Assembly (NCBI RefSeq): GCF_004345245.1
Contig: NZ_SLUQ01000006.1
Location: forward strand, 248,001-312,000
Direction: 5' to 3'
DNA length: 64,000 nt
Origin: Rhizobium sp. BK251
Lineage (GTDB): Bacteria; Pseudomonadota; Alphaproteobacteria; Rhizobiales; Rhizobiaceae
The notes beneath the pieces are model-generated. The model ran no database searches, was not told the DNA's origin, and saw only the letters and a list, made by a program, of their open reading frames with translations. The stretch's first letter is position 1, and each line of letters opens with the position of its first letter. The position numbers were made by a program, and so were the translations under genes. Shown here piece after piece: positions 26,395 through 36,340 of the stretch.

Positions 26395-26472
26395 CCTAAC
26401 ATGACAAAAAGCAGAAAGTTTTCTTGCCGGACCCGACAGGCTCCGCTATCGAATGGAAACCACCCGCCTTTG

Positions 26473-27438
26473 ATGAATGACTTTGTATCCAAGATGTTTG
26501 CCAACGCCATTTCCCGCCGCGGCCTCTGCACGAGCCTGGGCCTCCTGATCGCCGGTTCGGCGCTTCCTGCCAGCGCCCTGGAGGCAATGGCGGATGAGAA
26601 CGCCGGCCAAAGATCGATCGCGCATGAGCTGGGCACGACCGAAATTTCCGGCAAGCCCGGCCGCATCGTGGCCCTCGAGTTTTCCTTCGTCCAAGCACTC
26701 GATGCATTGGGCGTGGCGCCTGTCGGCATCACCGACGACAACCAGCCGCAGCGTATCGACCAGCTGCTTGGCAAGCATATCGACTACAGTTCTGTCGGCA
26801 CGCGGCTGGAGCCCAACCTGGAACTCGTCAGTGCGCTGACCCCCGATCTGATCGTCGCCGACCTGACCCGCCATTCGGCGATCTATCCGCAGCTCAGCGC
26901 GATCGCACCCACGATCGTCCTGAACAGCTGGGAAGGCAGCTATCAGGTTATCAAGGATTCGGTCGTCGTCATCGCCGATGCACTTGGCGAGAAGGGGAAG
27001 GGCGCGCAGGCGATTGCCGACCACGAAGCGGCCATCGCTGCTCTCATCGCCGCCATTCCCGCCGGCGAGAAACGCCGCTTCCTGCTCGCGGTCGCGTCGT
27101 CGGATTCGATGAGCCTCCATACCTCGTCGTCCTTCACAGGCTCGGTCTTCAAGGCCATGGGCCTGATGCCGGCAATCGACTCCTCCGATCCGGTGGAAAG
27201 CGGTGCGGGTCTCGAGCGGCTGATCGCCGTCAATCCTGACGTGCTTCTGGTCGCGACCGATGCCGGCGGCACCGTGCTCGATCAATGGAAGGGCAACAGC
27301 GCCTTCACCAACATCTCGGCCGTCAAGGCGGGCACAATCTTCGAGGTCGACCGCAACCAGTTTTCCCGCTTTCGCGGCCTGAAGACGGCAGAGATGATCG
27401 GCCGCGAGATCCTCGCTAAGGTCTACAATGCCGGATAG
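26473..27438 (+). CDS. Iron(III)-citrate-type ABC transporter substrate-binding protein (FecB/YfmC-like)
   Basis: This is a 321-residue helical-backbone binding protein. A twin-arginine-like signal (AISRRGLCTSLGLLIAGSALPASA) is followed by GRIVALEFSFVQALDALGVAPVG, ITDDNQPQRIDQLLG and SVGTRLEPNLELVSALTPDLIVAD. These phrases closely follow the ferric-citrate binders FecB and YfmC. The start is uncertain: 26473 (used here), 26401 and 26494 are all in frame and none has a strong ribosome site. The gene follows the TonB receptor and precedes two permeases and an ATPase, giving a complete outer-membrane-to-cytoplasm iron route. Confidence 0.87.
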   Translation: MNDFVSKMFANAISRRGLCTSLGLLIAGSALPASALEAMADENAGQRSIAHELGTTEISGKPGRIVALEFSFVQALDALGVAPVGITDDNQPQRIDQLLGKHIDYSSVGTRLEPNLELVSALTPDLIVADLTRHSAIYPQLSAIAPTIVLNSWEGSYQVIKDSVVVIADALGEKGKGAQAIADHEAAIAALIAAIPAGEKRRFLLAVASSDSMSLHTSSSFTGSVFKAMGLMPAIDSSDPVESGAGLERLIAVNPDVLLVATDAGGTVLDQWKGNSAFTNISAVKAGTIFEVDRNQFSRFRGLKTAEMIGREILAKVYNAG

Positions 27439-27444
27439 GCGACC

Positions 27445-28458
27445 ATGAAGGGTAAGGGCGCCGCTGCAAATGGACGGGGGACGAGCAGCCCGGCGCTGCT
27501 CGGTCTTGTTCTCTGCCTCGCCCTTGCCGTGGTCATGCTTGCCGGCATTTCCTTCGGTGTATCCGACTTGCCCGTTGCCGACGCCCTGCGGCTCCTCTTC
27601 GCGCCGGACGGCTCGCCGCAGAGCGCTCTCGTCTGGGACGTGCGCCTGCCGCGGACGGTACTGGCGCTGCTCATCGGCGCCAACCTCGCCATTGCCGGCG
27701 TTCTCATCCAGACACTGACGCGCAATCCGCTCGCTTCGCCGCAGACCTTCGGCATCAACGCCGGCGCGTCCCTGATGATCGTCCTGTGCCTGATCGCGCT
27801 GCCCGGCCTGCGCGGCGCAGGAACCGTCGGGCCGGCCTTTGCGGGTGCCGCCGCTGTCGGCTTCGCCATGTGGGCGCTCTCGGTCTCCGGCGCGATGAAC
27901 GACATGAAGCTCGCACTTGCCGGCATCTCCATCCAGCTCGTGCTCGCGGCTCTCGTTCAGGCGATCCTGATCGCCAACAATGCGGCACAGGACATTGTCT
28001 ATTGGCTCGCCGGCTCGATCAATGGCGCGCAATGGGGCAAGGTCGCGATCATACTTCCCTTCACGCTTGTCGGCGGCGGCATCGCGCTGCTTGCCGGCCG
28101 TCACTTCGGTGTGCTCGCGCTCGATGAGACGACCGGCCTTTCACTCGGCCAGAATGCCCGGCGTGCCGGCGGGCTCGCAGCGGTTCTCATCGTCGTGCTT
28201 GCCGGCTCAGCCGTCGCGGTCGGCGGCCCGATCGGCTTCATCGGCCTGCTCGTGCCGCATATCGTGCGTCGCCTGGCTGGCAGCGATCAGCTGACGCTCA
28301 TCGTCCTCAGCGCCATTGCCGGCCCCCTGCTCTTGAATGCCGCCGATCTTCTCGGTCGTGTCGCCGCCTTCCCGGCGGAGGTGCCGGTCGGCATTGTAAC
28401 CGCATTGGTCGGCGCACCCGCCTTCCTCGCCATCCTCTGGCAGCAGAGGGCGCGATGA
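27445..28458 (+). CDS. Iron chelate ABC transporter permease (FecC type)
   Basis: This 337-residue FecCD-family permease has ten or so hydrophobic helices. Landmarks are VWDVRLPRTVLALLIGANLAIAG, QTLTRNPLASPQTFGINAGA, WLAGSINGAQW, and VGGPIGFIGLLVPHIVRRLAG at the coupling helix. The start is 6 bp after the binding-protein stop. The 4-bp overlap (ATGA) with the next permease shows tight translational coupling. The two permeases probably form a heterodimeric channel. Confidence 0.92.
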   Translation: MKGKGAAANGRGTSSPALLGLVLCLALAVVMLAGISFGVSDLPVADALRLLFAPDGSPQSALVWDVRLPRTVLALLIGANLAIAGVLIQTLTRNPLASPQTFGINAGASLMIVLCLIALPGLRGAGTVGPAFAGAAAVGFAMWALSVSGAMNDMKLALAGISIQLVLAALVQAILIANNAAQDIVYWLAGSINGAQWGKVAIILPFTLVGGGIALLAGRHFGVLALDETTGLSLGQNARRAGGLAAVLIVVLAGSAVAVGGPIGFIGLLVPHIVRRLAGSDQLTLIVLSAIAGPLLLNAADLLGRVAAFPAEVPVGIVTALVGAPAFLAILWQQRAR

Positions 28459-29462
28459 ACATGAATACCGCCAGCGCGCCATCGCTCCGCACCACGACGG
28501 TCTGCATGGGCGTCGCGGCACTCATTGTTCTGGTGGCCCTGCTTGGGATGACGATCGGCGCCGTCACGCTGACGATCGGCCAGGTGCTGGATGGTATCGC
28601 CGGGGGGGAAAGCGCCTTCATCGTCATGCAGTATCGCGCGCCGCGCGTCATCGTCTCGATCCTCGCAGGCGCCTCCCTTGGCGTGGCAGGTACCTTCCTG
28701 CAAGGCGCGCTACGCAATCCGCTCGCCTCACCCGATGTCGTCGGCATCACCAAATGTGCCGGGCTGGGCGCCTTCCTTGCCGGCCTCTTCACGCCGCCCG
28801 CCTGGGCGATCTGGTCGATCCCGGCCGGCGTCGTCGCTGGGACGCTTGTCGGCGCATTCGCCCTGCTTGCGATCGGGCGCAGCTTCGGCGGCGGCATTGC
28901 GGCACTGGCCCTTGTCGGCGTGGCGCTCGGCATGCTCGCGCAGGCGCTGATGCAATATGTGATGGTGCTCTTCCCGACGCGCGCCGACCAGTCCATGGTC
29001 TGGCTCGCCGGCAGCGTCTATGGCAGCACGATGGCCGACGTGCTCGCCCTGACGCTCTGGCTTGTCGTCTGCCTGCCTTTCGTGCTGATCGCGACGATCC
29101 GGCTCGATGCCGGTGGCTTCGGAGATGACACGCTGACCAGCCTCGGCATGTCGCCCGGCCGCCTGCGCGGCGGCCTCATCCTCGTTTCCGTTGCCCTCTG
29201 CGCCAGCAGCGTCGCCGCGGTCGGCAGCATGGGTTTTCTCGGCCTGCTTGCGCCACATGCCGCCCGCATGCTCGTCGGACGGCGCGCCCGCCACCTGGTT
29301 CCTGTCAGCGCCCTCATCGGCGCGCTGACGCTTTCCGCCGCCGACCTCATCGGCCGCCTCGCCGCTCTGCCGAACGAGATTCCGGCCGGTATTGTCGCGG
29401 CCGTCATCGGCGGTCCCTATCTCATCTTCCTGCTGATCAAGGAGGTCGGCCGTCATGACTGA
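28455..29462 (+). CDS. Iron chelate ABC transporter permease (FecD type)
   Basis: This 335-residue FecCD-family permease is paralogous to the previous gene. Landmarks are MQYRAPRVIVSILAGASLGVAG, LQGALRNPLASPDVVGITKCAG, WLAGSVYGSTMADV and VGSMGFLGLLAPHAARMLVG. It overlaps the gene before it by 4 bp and the ATPase gene after it by 8 bp. Confidence 0.92.
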   Translation: MNMNTASAPSLRTTTVCMGVAALIVLVALLGMTIGAVTLTIGQVLDGIAGGESAFIVMQYRAPRVIVSILAGASLGVAGTFLQGALRNPLASPDVVGITKCAGLGAFLAGLFTPPAWAIWSIPAGVVAGTLVGAFALLAIGRSFGGGIAALALVGVALGMLAQALMQYVMVLFPTRADQSMVWLAGSVYGSTMADVLALTLWLVVCLPFVLIATIRLDAGGFGDDTLTSLGMSPGRLRGGLILVSVALCASSVAAVGSMGFLGLLAPHAARMLVGRRARHLVPVSALIGALTLSAADLIGRLAALPNEIPAGIVAAVIGGPYLIFLLIKEVGRHD

Positions 29463-30252
29463 TGCCGTCTATTCCCGCCTGGCCGCACGGGACCTGACGC
29501 TCGGCTATGCCACGATCAAGGTTCTCGACGGCGTGGATGTCGCCATTCCGGATGGCAAGATCACGGCCCTGATCGGCGCCAATGGCAGCGGCAAGTCAAC
29601 GCTCCTGCGTGCGCTCGGACGGATAATCCAGCCGCTCGGCGGTATTGTTACCCTCGACGGCAAAGCGATCGCGACGATGCCGGGCAAGGCGATCGCGCAG
29701 ACGCTCGCGCTTCTGCCCCAAAGCCCTGTCTCCCCCGATGGCCTCACCGTTCGCCAGCTCTGCCGCTTCGGTCGGCATCCGCACAAGGGTATGCTTTCGC
29801 GCACGACGATTAGGGACGAGGAGATCGTCGGGGCCTCGCTTGCCGCGACCGGCCTTGCCGATCTTGCCGAACGGCCGCTCGACCGGCTCTCCGGCGGCCA
29901 GCGCCAGCGCGCCTGGATCGCCATGGCGCTCGCGCAGGAAACGCCGATCCTGCTGCTCGACGAGCCAACGACCTATCTCGACATCGCCCATCAGCTCGAA
30001 GTCCTGGAGCTTTTGAAGGAATTGAACGGGAAACGCGGACGCACCATCGTCATGGTGGTCCACGACCTCAATCACGCAGCCCAATATGCCGATCACATCA
30101 TCGCGGTCGCCGGTGGCGGCATCCATGCATCGGGCAGCCCCGCCGATCTCCTGAAGCCGGATCTGATCCGGACTGTCTTCGGTATCGACGCGATGGTGAT
30201 CCCGCATCCGGCCGACGGCACGCCGCTCTGCCTGCCAATCGCCTCCCGCTGA
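29455..30252 (+). CDS. Iron chelate ABC transporter ATPase (FecE type)
   Basis: This 265-residue ATPase has Walker A GANGSGKSTLLRAL (about residue 42), Q-loop ALLPQSPVSPDG, signature [18 protein letters not shown], Walker B LLLDEPTTYLDIAHQ and switch histidine VVHDLNHAAQY. This is the standard FecE/FepC/FhuC pattern. It is the last gene of the iron operon and converges on dctD, whose stop lies 23 bp away. No clear terminator could be placed in that short gap. Confidence 0.92.
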   Translation: MTDAVYSRLAARDLTLGYATIKVLDGVDVAIPDGKITALIGANGSGKSTLLRALGRIIQPLGGIVTLDGKAIATMPGKAIAQTLALLPQSPVSPDGLTVRQLCRFGRHPHKGMLSRTTIRDEEIVGASLAATGLADLAERPLDRLSGGQRQRAWIAMALAQETPILLLDEPTTYLDIAHQLEVLELLKELNGKRGRTIVMVVHDLNHAAQYADHIIAVAGGGIHASGSPADLLKPDLIRTVFGIDAMVIPHPADGTPLCLPIASR

Positions 30253-30274
30253 GACCCGATTTCCATCGGCCGGG

Positions 30275-31621
30275 TCAGCGCTTTCCGGCGTAATCGCTCC
30301 TGACGATGCCGTGGCGCTGCAGCTTGTCATAGAAGGTCTTGCGGGGGATGCCGAGCGCGGCAATCGACTGCTGGACGTCGCCGTCGAACGAGGTCAGCGT
30401 CTCGCGGATGATATCGGCCTCGTACCGCTCCAGCCTTTCCGGCAGCGACGGCGGCGTATCTGACGTGGAAGTCACCGTCGTTGCCGCGGGCTCCATGCCG
30501 AGAACCACGCGCTCTGCAAAATGCGACAGCTCGCGGACATTGCCCGGCCAATCATGTTCACGGAGATATTTGCCGACAGCAGGAGTGATCGCAGGCGCGT
30601 CCCGGCCGAAGCGGCGGGCGGCGCGTTCGGCGAAATAGGCGAACAGCAGGGGTATGTCATCCCGCCTTTCCCTCAGTGGCGGGATGGCAAGCGTCACCAC
30701 GTTCAGCCGATAGTAAAGGTCCTCGCGAAAGCTCTTGCGCTGATCGGGATCGCCGAGATCCACCTTTGCCGCCGCAACGACGCGCAGATCGACAGGGCGC
30801 ACTTCGTTGGTGCCGAGCGGTGTCACTTCACGCATCTCGAGAACGCGCAGCATCTGGACCTGAGTGGAAACCGGCATGCTCTCTATCTCGTCGAGGAAAA
30901 GCGTGCCTCCGCTCGAATGCTCGATGCGCCCCACTCGCTTCTTCTGCGCACCCGTAAAGGCGCCCGGCTCGTGCCCGAAAAGCTCGCTCTCGATGATATG
31001 CTCTGGCAATGCACCGCAATTGAGCGCGACGAAATTGCCCTTCGACCGGCGGCTCCAGTCGTGCAGGAGGCTCGCGACGACCTCCTTGCCACTTCCCGTT
31101 TCTCCGGTCACCAGCACGTCGACATCGGTATCGGCAATCTGGCGCAGCATGTGGCGCAGGCGTCCCATGACGGGCGTCTGACCTATCAGGGGCAGGCCCT
31201 GTTCCGCCTGGACCGCAGCATCCCGCAGCCGGCGGTTCTCCATCACCAGTCTGCGCTTTTCCGCGGCACGACGCACGCACTGGACCAGCCGCTCGGTCGC
31301 GAAAGGCTTGGCGATGAAATCATATACGCCGTCCTGGATCGCCTTGACGGCCATGGGGATGTCGCCGTGTCCGGTCATCAGGATCACCGGCAGTTCGCTG
31401 TCGAGCTGCCTGACCCGATCGAAGAGTTGCAGGCCGTCCAGTCCCGGCATGCGAATATCCGATACGACCACCCCCTCGAAGCCCGCGTCGAGCTTTGCAA
31501 GGGCGTTCGTAGCGGAGGTGAACAGCGTTACTTCGAAACCGGCGAGTTCTAGGGTCTGGCCCGTCGCCCGCAATAGATCCTTGTCGTCATCGACGAGAAA
31601 AGCCGGCACCCCTTTGTTCAT
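30275..31621 (-). CDS. dctD: C4-dicarboxylate response regulator DctD (sigma-54 activator)
   Basis: This 448-residue NtrC-type activator has a receiver domain (1-120) with acidic residues at 11-13, phospho-acceptor Asp55 and Lys105. The AAA+ domain (about 145-385) has Walker A GETGSGKE (173-180) and the sigma-54 contact loop GAFTGA (220-225). The C-terminal Fis-type helix-turn-helix is around [20 protein letters not shown]. Phosphorylated by DctB, it binds upstream of dctA and drives its sigma-54 promoter. The start overlaps the dctB stop by 4 bp. Length and order match dctBD of Sinorhizobium/Rhizobium. Confidence 0.93.
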   Translation of the reverse strand: MNKGVPAFLVDDDKDLLRATGQTLELAGFEVTLFTSATNALAKLDAGFEGVVVSDIRMPGLDGLQLFDRVRQLDSELPVILMTGHGDIPMAVKAIQDGVYDFIAKPFATERLVQCVRRAAEKRRLVMENRRLRDAAVQAEQGLPLIGQTPVMGRLRHMLRQIADTDVDVLVTGETGSGKEVVASLLHDWSRRSKGNFVALNCGALPEHIIESELFGHEPGAFTGAQKKRVGRIEHSSGGTLFLDEIESMPVSTQVQMLRVLEMREVTPLGTNEVRPVDLRVVAAAKVDLGDPDQRKSFREDLYYRLNVVTLAIPPLRERRDDIPLLFAYFAERAARRFGRDAPAITPAVGKYLREHDWPGNVRELSHFAERVVLGMEPAATTVTSTSDTPPSLPERLERYEADIIRETLTSFDGDVQQSIAALGIPRKTFYDKLQRHGIVRSDYAGKR

Positions 31622-33471
31622 TCCGAAGCCTTCTTTAGATGCACCATGAAGCGTGTTCCGTTTGCGCCGCTCTCGACCTCGATGCGGCCGGCATAGTCAG
31701 TGACGATGTCCTTCGAGATCACCAGACCAAGGCCGAGGCCCTTCTCCTTGGACGAATTGAAAGGCTCGAAGAGTGCCTCCAGTATGTCGGGTGCTATCCC
31801 CGGGCCATTGTCGGCGACCGTGATGATCACGTCTGCGGCCAGCACCGTTGTTGAGACGGAGACCCGGGCATCGTCAATATCCTCGACAGCCTCGAGCGCG
31901 TTCTGGAAGAGATTGATGAATACCTGCTCCAGTCTCACCCTGTTTCCGAGAACCTTCAAGCCGCTCGGCATCGGCTCGATCCCCAGGATGTCCAGGCGAC
32001 CGGTGAAGCGGCTGCGCAGCAGCAGCAGCGCGCCGTCTATCACCTCCCGCACGTCCACCGGCTCGGGCGCCGTGCGCCCTCGTCTCGCCAGCGCCTTCAG
32101 GTCATCGGTGATGGCTCCGATCCGCTCCGTGAGAGCGGCTATCAGACCGAGGTTTTCCGCCACGGGCTTCGTCTGCCGTCTTTCGAGGAAGACCTTGGAA
32201 TTGTCCGCATAGGCCCGGATCGTGGCAAGAGGCTGATTGATTTCATGCGCGACTCCTGCCGCAACCTGCCCGAGGATCGCCAGCCTGTTGGCCTGGACGA
32301 GATCCTGCTGCACCGCCTGCAGCCGCGCCTCGGTGGCGCGATGATTGGTGATTTCCTCCTGCAGGCTGTCGCGCGCCAGGCTGAGGTCCCGCGTTCGTTC
32401 GACGACGCGGGCTTCGAGCTGCTCCCGAGCCGCTTGCTCCCTGATGATCAACATCGTGGCGGCCTGGCGCCGGCGCAGCCAGATCGCCGCGGCGGCGATG
32501 ACCAGGAGGAGAGCGAAAGCCGAAATCAGGCGCACCTCCCTCACCGCGGCCGCTATCGGCGTCTCGATCGGCAACAGGTACTGAAGGCTCCAGTCGGTCG
32601 ATGCAACGGGGACAATGATCCGCAGATAGCTCTCCATTCCGCTGCCCGGAAGAAGGGCGCGGATGATCGCCGCTTCCGGCTCAAGTTGCTCGACGACTGA
32701 GATCGGCAGCGGCAGGAGAGGTGCGTCGCCGAACTGCAAGCTTTCCCGAATGGCCGTGACGTTCCGTGGTGCAAGCACTTCGGTCGTCATGAAGCGCCAG
32801 GACGGGATGCTGGTGATCAGCACGACACGATTGCTGTCGACAACGAAGGCGGGGCGCTGCGTATCGCGCCAGTCGCTTTCGAGCTGGTCGAATTCCATCT
32901 TGACAACGACGACGCCGAGCGGCGCCGAAGCCGACCCGACCCGATGCGAAATATAGAGACCCGGTCGCTTGCTGACGGTGCCGAGCGCGAAATGCTCGGC
33001 CGTTCCATCCCGCATTGCTCCTGAGAAATAGGTACGGAACGCGTAGTCGCTTCCCACGAAGCTCGTCGCGTCGCGCCAGTTGCTGGCCGATATGGTGATG
33101 CCATCGGTGTTGATCACGTAGAGAACGGAGGCGTTCGTGCCGGCGATGAGATCCTCGAGCTTGCGGCTCAGCGCGTTCCTCATTTCCGGATCAGAACTGG
33201 AAAGCGCCTCCTCGACGTCCCGGTCGCGGGACAGCAGGAATGGCAGTGCCCGCGGTCGTTCGAGCACGGCGCGCAGCAGCGCCACCTTCAGATTGGCATC
33301 AGTGCGTCCCTGCACTTCCAGCGCCGACAATGCCGACGCCCTGCCGTACTGCCCGACCAAATAGAGAACGACGAACGACAGCGCCAATGCGACGAGGCCG
33401 AACAAAAGCCATGCTCGGCGCGCACGCTGGCGCGTAAGCATCTCCTCGCTCGATGGAACGACATCATCCAT
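31618..33471 (-). CDS. dctB: C4-dicarboxylate sensor histidine kinase DctB
   Basis: This 617-residue kinase has membrane helices at about 21-42 and 313-332 flanking a periplasmic double-PAS (dCache-like) sensor of some 270 residues. The DHp domain follows, with the phospho-acceptor His409 in [10 protein letters not shown]. The ATPase domain has [16 protein letters not shown] and [13 protein letters not shown]. It senses external succinate/malate/fumarate together with DctA. Start 33471 gives the known DctB length; an upstream in-frame start at 33531 would run through a DctD-binding repeat and is less likely. Divergent from dctA, cotranscribed with dctD. Confidence 0.92.
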   Translation of the reverse strand: MDDVVPSSEEMLTRQRARRAWLLFGLVALALSFVVLYLVGQYGRASALSALEVQGRTDANLKVALLRAVLERPRALPFLLSRDRDVEEALSSSDPEMRNALSRKLEDLIAGTNASVLYVINTDGITISASNWRDATSFVGSDYAFRTYFSGAMRDGTAEHFALGTVSKRPGLYISHRVGSASAPLGVVVVKMEFDQLESDWRDTQRPAFVVDSNRVVLITSIPSWRFMTTEVLAPRNVTAIRESLQFGDAPLLPLPISVVEQLEPEAAIIRALLPGSGMESYLRIIVPVASTDWSLQYLLPIETPIAAAVREVRLISAFALLLVIAAAAIWLRRRQAATMLIIREQAAREQLEARVVERTRDLSLARDSLQEEITNHRATEARLQAVQQDLVQANRLAILGQVAAGVAHEINQPLATIRAYADNSKVFLERRQTKPVAENLGLIAALTERIGAITDDLKALARRGRTAPEPVDVREVIDGALLLLRSRFTGRLDILGIEPMPSGLKVLGNRVRLEQVFINLFQNALEAVEDIDDARVSVSTTVLAADVIITVADNGPGIAPDILEALFEPFNSSKEKGLGLGLVISKDIVTDYAGRIEVESGANGTRFMVHLKKASE

Positions 33472-33481
33472 CCGGCAAGAA

Positions 33482-33533
33482 TGAGCATAAATCCGCACAC
33501 GCATCAAGTGACATTGTGCGTAAATGCGCACAA
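33482..33533. promoter_or_regulatory. Tandem DctD upstream activator sites for dctA
   Basis: A perfect inverted repeat, TTGTGCG-TAAATG-CGCACAA, lies at 33514-33533. A weaker copy (TGAGCA-TAAATC-CGCACA) lies at about 33482-33499. The two are 32 bp apart, three helical turns, and stand about 80-130 bp before the sigma-54 promoter. This is the known arrangement of tandem DctD sites in rhizobial dctA promoters. Confidence 0.75.
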
Positions 33534-33608
33534 ATTACAATTACAGCATGACTTAAGAACAAAGATAAAGCGATATAAAACATCTATTTAAATAGCGGAT
33601 TGCCGATC

Positions 33609-33624
33609 TGGCACGCAGCTTGCT
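33609..33624 (+). promoter_or_regulatory. Sigma-54 (-24/-12) promoter of dctA
   Basis: TGGCACG (33609-33615), four bases, then TTGCT (33620-33624) matches the RpoN consensus TGGCACG-N4-TTGCW exactly. It lies 75 bp before the dctA start, in the right orientation and below the DctD sites. Confidence 0.92.
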
Positions 33625-33698
33625 GACCTCCTCAACAACGACAGCAATTCGCCTCGGGAAGAGCCAAATTCCTTGGTTGGGGCGAGATGGAGGACCAC

Positions 33699-35030
33699 AT
33701 GAACGCACTACCAACAGACATCCAGAAGCGTGAACCCGTTCCCTTTTACCGGCATCTCTACGTGCAGGTCATCGCCGCGATCATCGCCGGCATCTTGATC
33801 GGCCATTACTATCCCGAGCTCGGAACCTCGTTGAAGCCGCTCGGCGATGCCTTCATCAAGCTCGTCAAGATGATCATCGCACCGGTCATCTTCCTGACGG
33901 TCGCGACCGGCATCGCCGGCATGGCAGACCTCAAGAAGGTGGGCCGCGTCGCGGGCAAGGCGATGATCTATTTCCTTGTCTTCTCCACGCTGGCGCTCGC
34001 CGTCGGCCTGGTCATCGCCAATGTCGTGCAGCCCGGTGCCGGCATGCATATCTCGCCGGCCTCGCTCGATGCCAATGCGGTGGCAAGCTACGCCAGCAAG
34101 GCGCATGAGGCCTCGATCACCGGCTTCCTGATGAACATCATTCCGGATACGATCGTCGGCGCCTTCGCGCAGGGCGACATCCTGCAGGTTCTGTTCTTCT
34201 CGGTCCTCTTCGGTATCGCGCTTGGCATGGTCGGCGATCGCGGCAAGCCCGTCCTCGATTTCCTCAATGCCCTGACCGCTCCGATCTTCCGCCTCGTCGC
34301 GATCCTGATGAAGGCTGCCCCGATCGGCGCGTTCGGCGCCATGGCCTTTACGATCGGCAAATACGGCATCGGCTCGATCGCCAACCTCGCCTTCCTGATT
34401 GCCACCTTCTACGCCACCTCGCTGTTCTTCGTGCTCGTCGTCCTCGGCGCTGTCGCAAGATACAATCGCTTCTCGATCCTTGCGCTGATCCGCTACATCA
34501 AGGAAGAGCTGCTGCTGGTGCTCGGCACCTCCTCCTCGGAAGCGGCTCTGCCCGGTCTCATGCAGAAGATGGAACGCGCCGGCTGCAAGCGCTCGGTCGT
34601 GGGCTTGGTGATCCCGACCGGCTATTCGTTCAACCTCGACGGCACCAACATCTACATGACACTTGCCGCGCTCTTCATCGCGCAGGCAACCGACACGCCG
34701 CTCTCCCTCGGCGACCAGATCCTGCTGCTTCTCGTGGCGATGCTGAGCTCGAAGGGGGCAGCAGGCATCACCGGCGCAGGCTTCATCACGCTGGCTGCGA
34801 CACTCTCGGTCGTTCCCACGGTCCCGGTCGCCGGCATGGCGCTTATCCTCGGCATCGATCGGTTCATGTCCGAATGCCGTGCGCTGACGAACTTCGTCGG
34901 CAACGCGGTCGCAACGATCGTGGTTGCCCGGTGGGAGAACGAACTCGACGAGACCATGCTCGCCAGTGCCCTGTCAGGTCATGGCGCGGATGAACCGGTC
35001 ACCCCACGCTCTCTCCAGGCGGCGGAATAA
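33699..35030 (+). CDS. dctA: C4-dicarboxylate transporter DctA
   Basis: This 443-residue sodium/proton:dicarboxylate symporter belongs to the glutamate transporter family. Landmarks are [22 protein letters not shown] near the N-terminus, the serine-rich hairpin [37 protein letters not shown], and [23 protein letters not shown] near the end. Length agrees with rhizobial DctA (about 441). It imports succinate, fumarate and malate, the carbon supply of nitrogen-fixing bacteroids. Start 33699 has GGAGG upstream; the frame opens 12 bp earlier. It is driven by the sigma-54 promoter and DctD sites and ends at a strong terminator. Confidence 0.96.
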   Translation: MNALPTDIQKREPVPFYRHLYVQVIAAIIAGILIGHYYPELGTSLKPLGDAFIKLVKMIIAPVIFLTVATGIAGMADLKKVGRVAGKAMIYFLVFSTLALAVGLVIANVVQPGAGMHISPASLDANAVASYASKAHEASITGFLMNIIPDTIVGAFAQGDILQVLFFSVLFGIALGMVGDRGKPVLDFLNALTAPIFRLVAILMKAAPIGAFGAMAFTIGKYGIGSIANLAFLIATFYATSLFFVLVVLGAVARYNRFSILALIRYIKEELLLVLGTSSSEAALPGLMQKMERAGCKRSVVGLVIPTGYSFNLDGTNIYMTLAALFIAQATDTPLSLGDQILLLLVAMLSSKGAAGITGAGFITLAATLSVVPTVPVAGMALILGIDRFMSECRALTNFVGNAVATIVVARWENELDETMLASALSGHGADEPVTPRSLQAAE

Positions 35031-35063
35031 TTCCTCCCAGGGAAAGAGGCCGCCGGTCTCTGG

Positions 35064-35092
35064 AAGGGCCCGCCGTTCGCGGCGGGCCTTTT
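35064..35092 (+). terminator. Rho-independent terminator of dctA
   Basis: GGCCCGCCG (35067-35075), a TTCG tetraloop and CGGCGGGCC (35080-35088) form a 9-bp stem followed by TTTT. It starts 34 bp after the dctA stop. Confidence 0.92.
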
Positions 35093-35177
35093 CCGTTATA
35101 CCGCTGCTGCAGCTCGCTGGGCCGTCGCTGTATCCGGTCATGCACTCGTGGCGAAGTCTCGAACCTCCGGTCAACCC

Positions 35178-35954
35178 CTATTTGTCCTTGGCGAAGATCG
35201 ACCAGCGTTCCGCCACCTTGAAGCCATTGGCCTCGTAGAGGCGAAGTCCTGCCTCGCTGCTCTGCAGCACGGCGTGGTGCGCGCCCGCCTCGTAGGCATC
35301 CCTCAGGATTCTCCGCAGGAGGCTTGTCGCCAGTCCTCTTCTGCGAAAATCGGGAATGGTCGCGACGTTGTAGATGGTGGCCCAACCGCATACCAGCATG
35401 ACCAGTCCCGTCGCCACTACGCGCGAGGAGTTTTCAACCACATAGACGGTCGCGCCGCGCAAGTTGAAGACCGATCCGAATATTGCCATGACCTCCGGTG
35501 GCGCCGAAAATCCTGAGCAGAGCGCGGCAAGATAGGCATCGCGATCGTCGGAATTGGCGACACGCAAGCGGAGGTCTCTGACCTGCTCGAGCGGCCACGC
35601 CGGCTGGTCGACAGGTGCGATCATCAAGGGACGCTTTGTGCGCCTCGAAAGACCGTGGGCTGCCGCAAGGTCGATCAGTTGCGGGGATGGCGAGTTCTCG
35701 CGCACCTGGATGCTCCAGGGAAAGCCGAAATCGACCTGGGATTGCGCTGCTGCGGCCACGAGGTCATAGTTCGAGCGTGGGCCCTTGACGAACACGCCGT
35801 TCAGGTCGGCGATGAGCGCGCGCGAGACGACCTGGAAATGATCATTGCCGATGGTGCGGAAGATGCCGCCCTGCCCTCTCGCGAACTCAGCAATCGCGAC
35901 ATACCAGGCGGCCAGGGCTCCATCGAGGACGACAGGATTCGTCAAGGTCAACAC
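35178..35954 (-). CDS. GNAT-family N-acetyltransferase
   Basis: This 258-residue protein has its acetyltransferase domain in the C-terminal half (about 130-255). VYVVENSSRVVATGLVMLVCG is a core strand pair. The acetyl-CoA loop is IPDFRRRGLATSLLRRILRD, and the end YEANGFKVAERWSIF is typical. The N-terminal half (EFARGQGGIFRTIGNDHFQ onward) is an extra, poorly conserved domain seen in many larger GNAT proteins. Substrate is unknown. The gene stands alone, convergent with dctA. Confidence 0.82.
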   Translation of the reverse strand: MLTLTNPVVLDGALAAWYVAIAEFARGQGGIFRTIGNDHFQVVSRALIADLNGVFVKGPRSNYDLVAAAAQSQVDFGFPWSIQVRENSPSPQLIDLAAAHGLSRRTKRPLMIAPVDQPAWPLEQVRDLRLRVANSDDRDAYLAALCSGFSAPPEVMAIFGSVFNLRGATVYVVENSSRVVATGLVMLVCGWATIYNVATIPDFRRRGLATSLLRRILRDAYEAGAHHAVLQSSEAGLRLYEANGFKVAERWSIFAKDK

Positions 35955-36340
35955 TTTCTAATTGAGGAAATTCACGATCTAAATCCTTTTAGGATGCGTC
36001 TGTTTCAATCCTGTTCTTGCTTTCGGAAGTTGCACTACGGTTGTAGTTTCGCGGCGCGCAAACAGCTTTTGCGCGCTTATTTTTCATATTTCTCGACTTC
36101 GCTTTGCCAGCCTGATGATCTCCGTCATGGCGCCTCACAACCGCCACTTGCTGCCCTGCCGCCGCCATCCAGCTCGATCATGGATTGAGGCATTGCTGCT
36201 ATGTCGAACTCGTCCGATTTGGGCGGCGACTTCCTCGCGTGATATGTTTGCCCCGCTGTCTGGTGAGGGGACGCGAGTGGTTGAGGCTGGCGCACAAGGC
36301 GCGTCACGAAATCCGCGAGCGCAGCGACGGGGGACCGCGG
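35955..36340. other. Gene-free region before the HExxH protein gene
   Basis: This region of 386 bp is AT-rich at 35955-36110, holding the presumed GNAT promoter and the orphan terminator at 36054-36084. From 36110 to 36340 base composition returns to coding-like GC, but the frame open there gives a Cys/Arg-rich sequence and lacks a ribosome site. I read it as the leader of the gene starting at 36341. Confidence 0.4.
36054..36084 (+). terminator. Orphan rho-independent terminator (possible end of a small RNA)
   Basis: GCGCGCAAA (36054-36062) pairs with TTTGCGCGC (36068-36076), followed by TTATTTTT. It points rightward in a region with no plus-strand gene upstream: the GNAT gene to the left reads the other way. 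A short transcript starting somewhere in 35960-36010 and ending here is possible. Upstream it would include small stems ATCCT/AGGAT and ACTAC/GTAGT (36034-36047). No clear promoter was found. Confidence 0.5.

Noticed and set aside
26446-28104. A 552-codon minus-strand open frame opposite the iron binding-protein and permease genes
   Set aside because: Shadow frame with biased composition; the plus strand carries contiguous, coupled transporter genes.
33472-33531. Upstream start of dctB at 33531
   Set aside because: It would translate through the DctD-binding repeats and add 20 residues not expected for DctB.
36185-36340. Upstream extension of the HExxH gene to ATG 36185
   Set aside because: The added 52 residues are Arg/Cys-rich and unlike a protein N-terminus, while the ATG at 36341 has a GGGGGA ribosome site.
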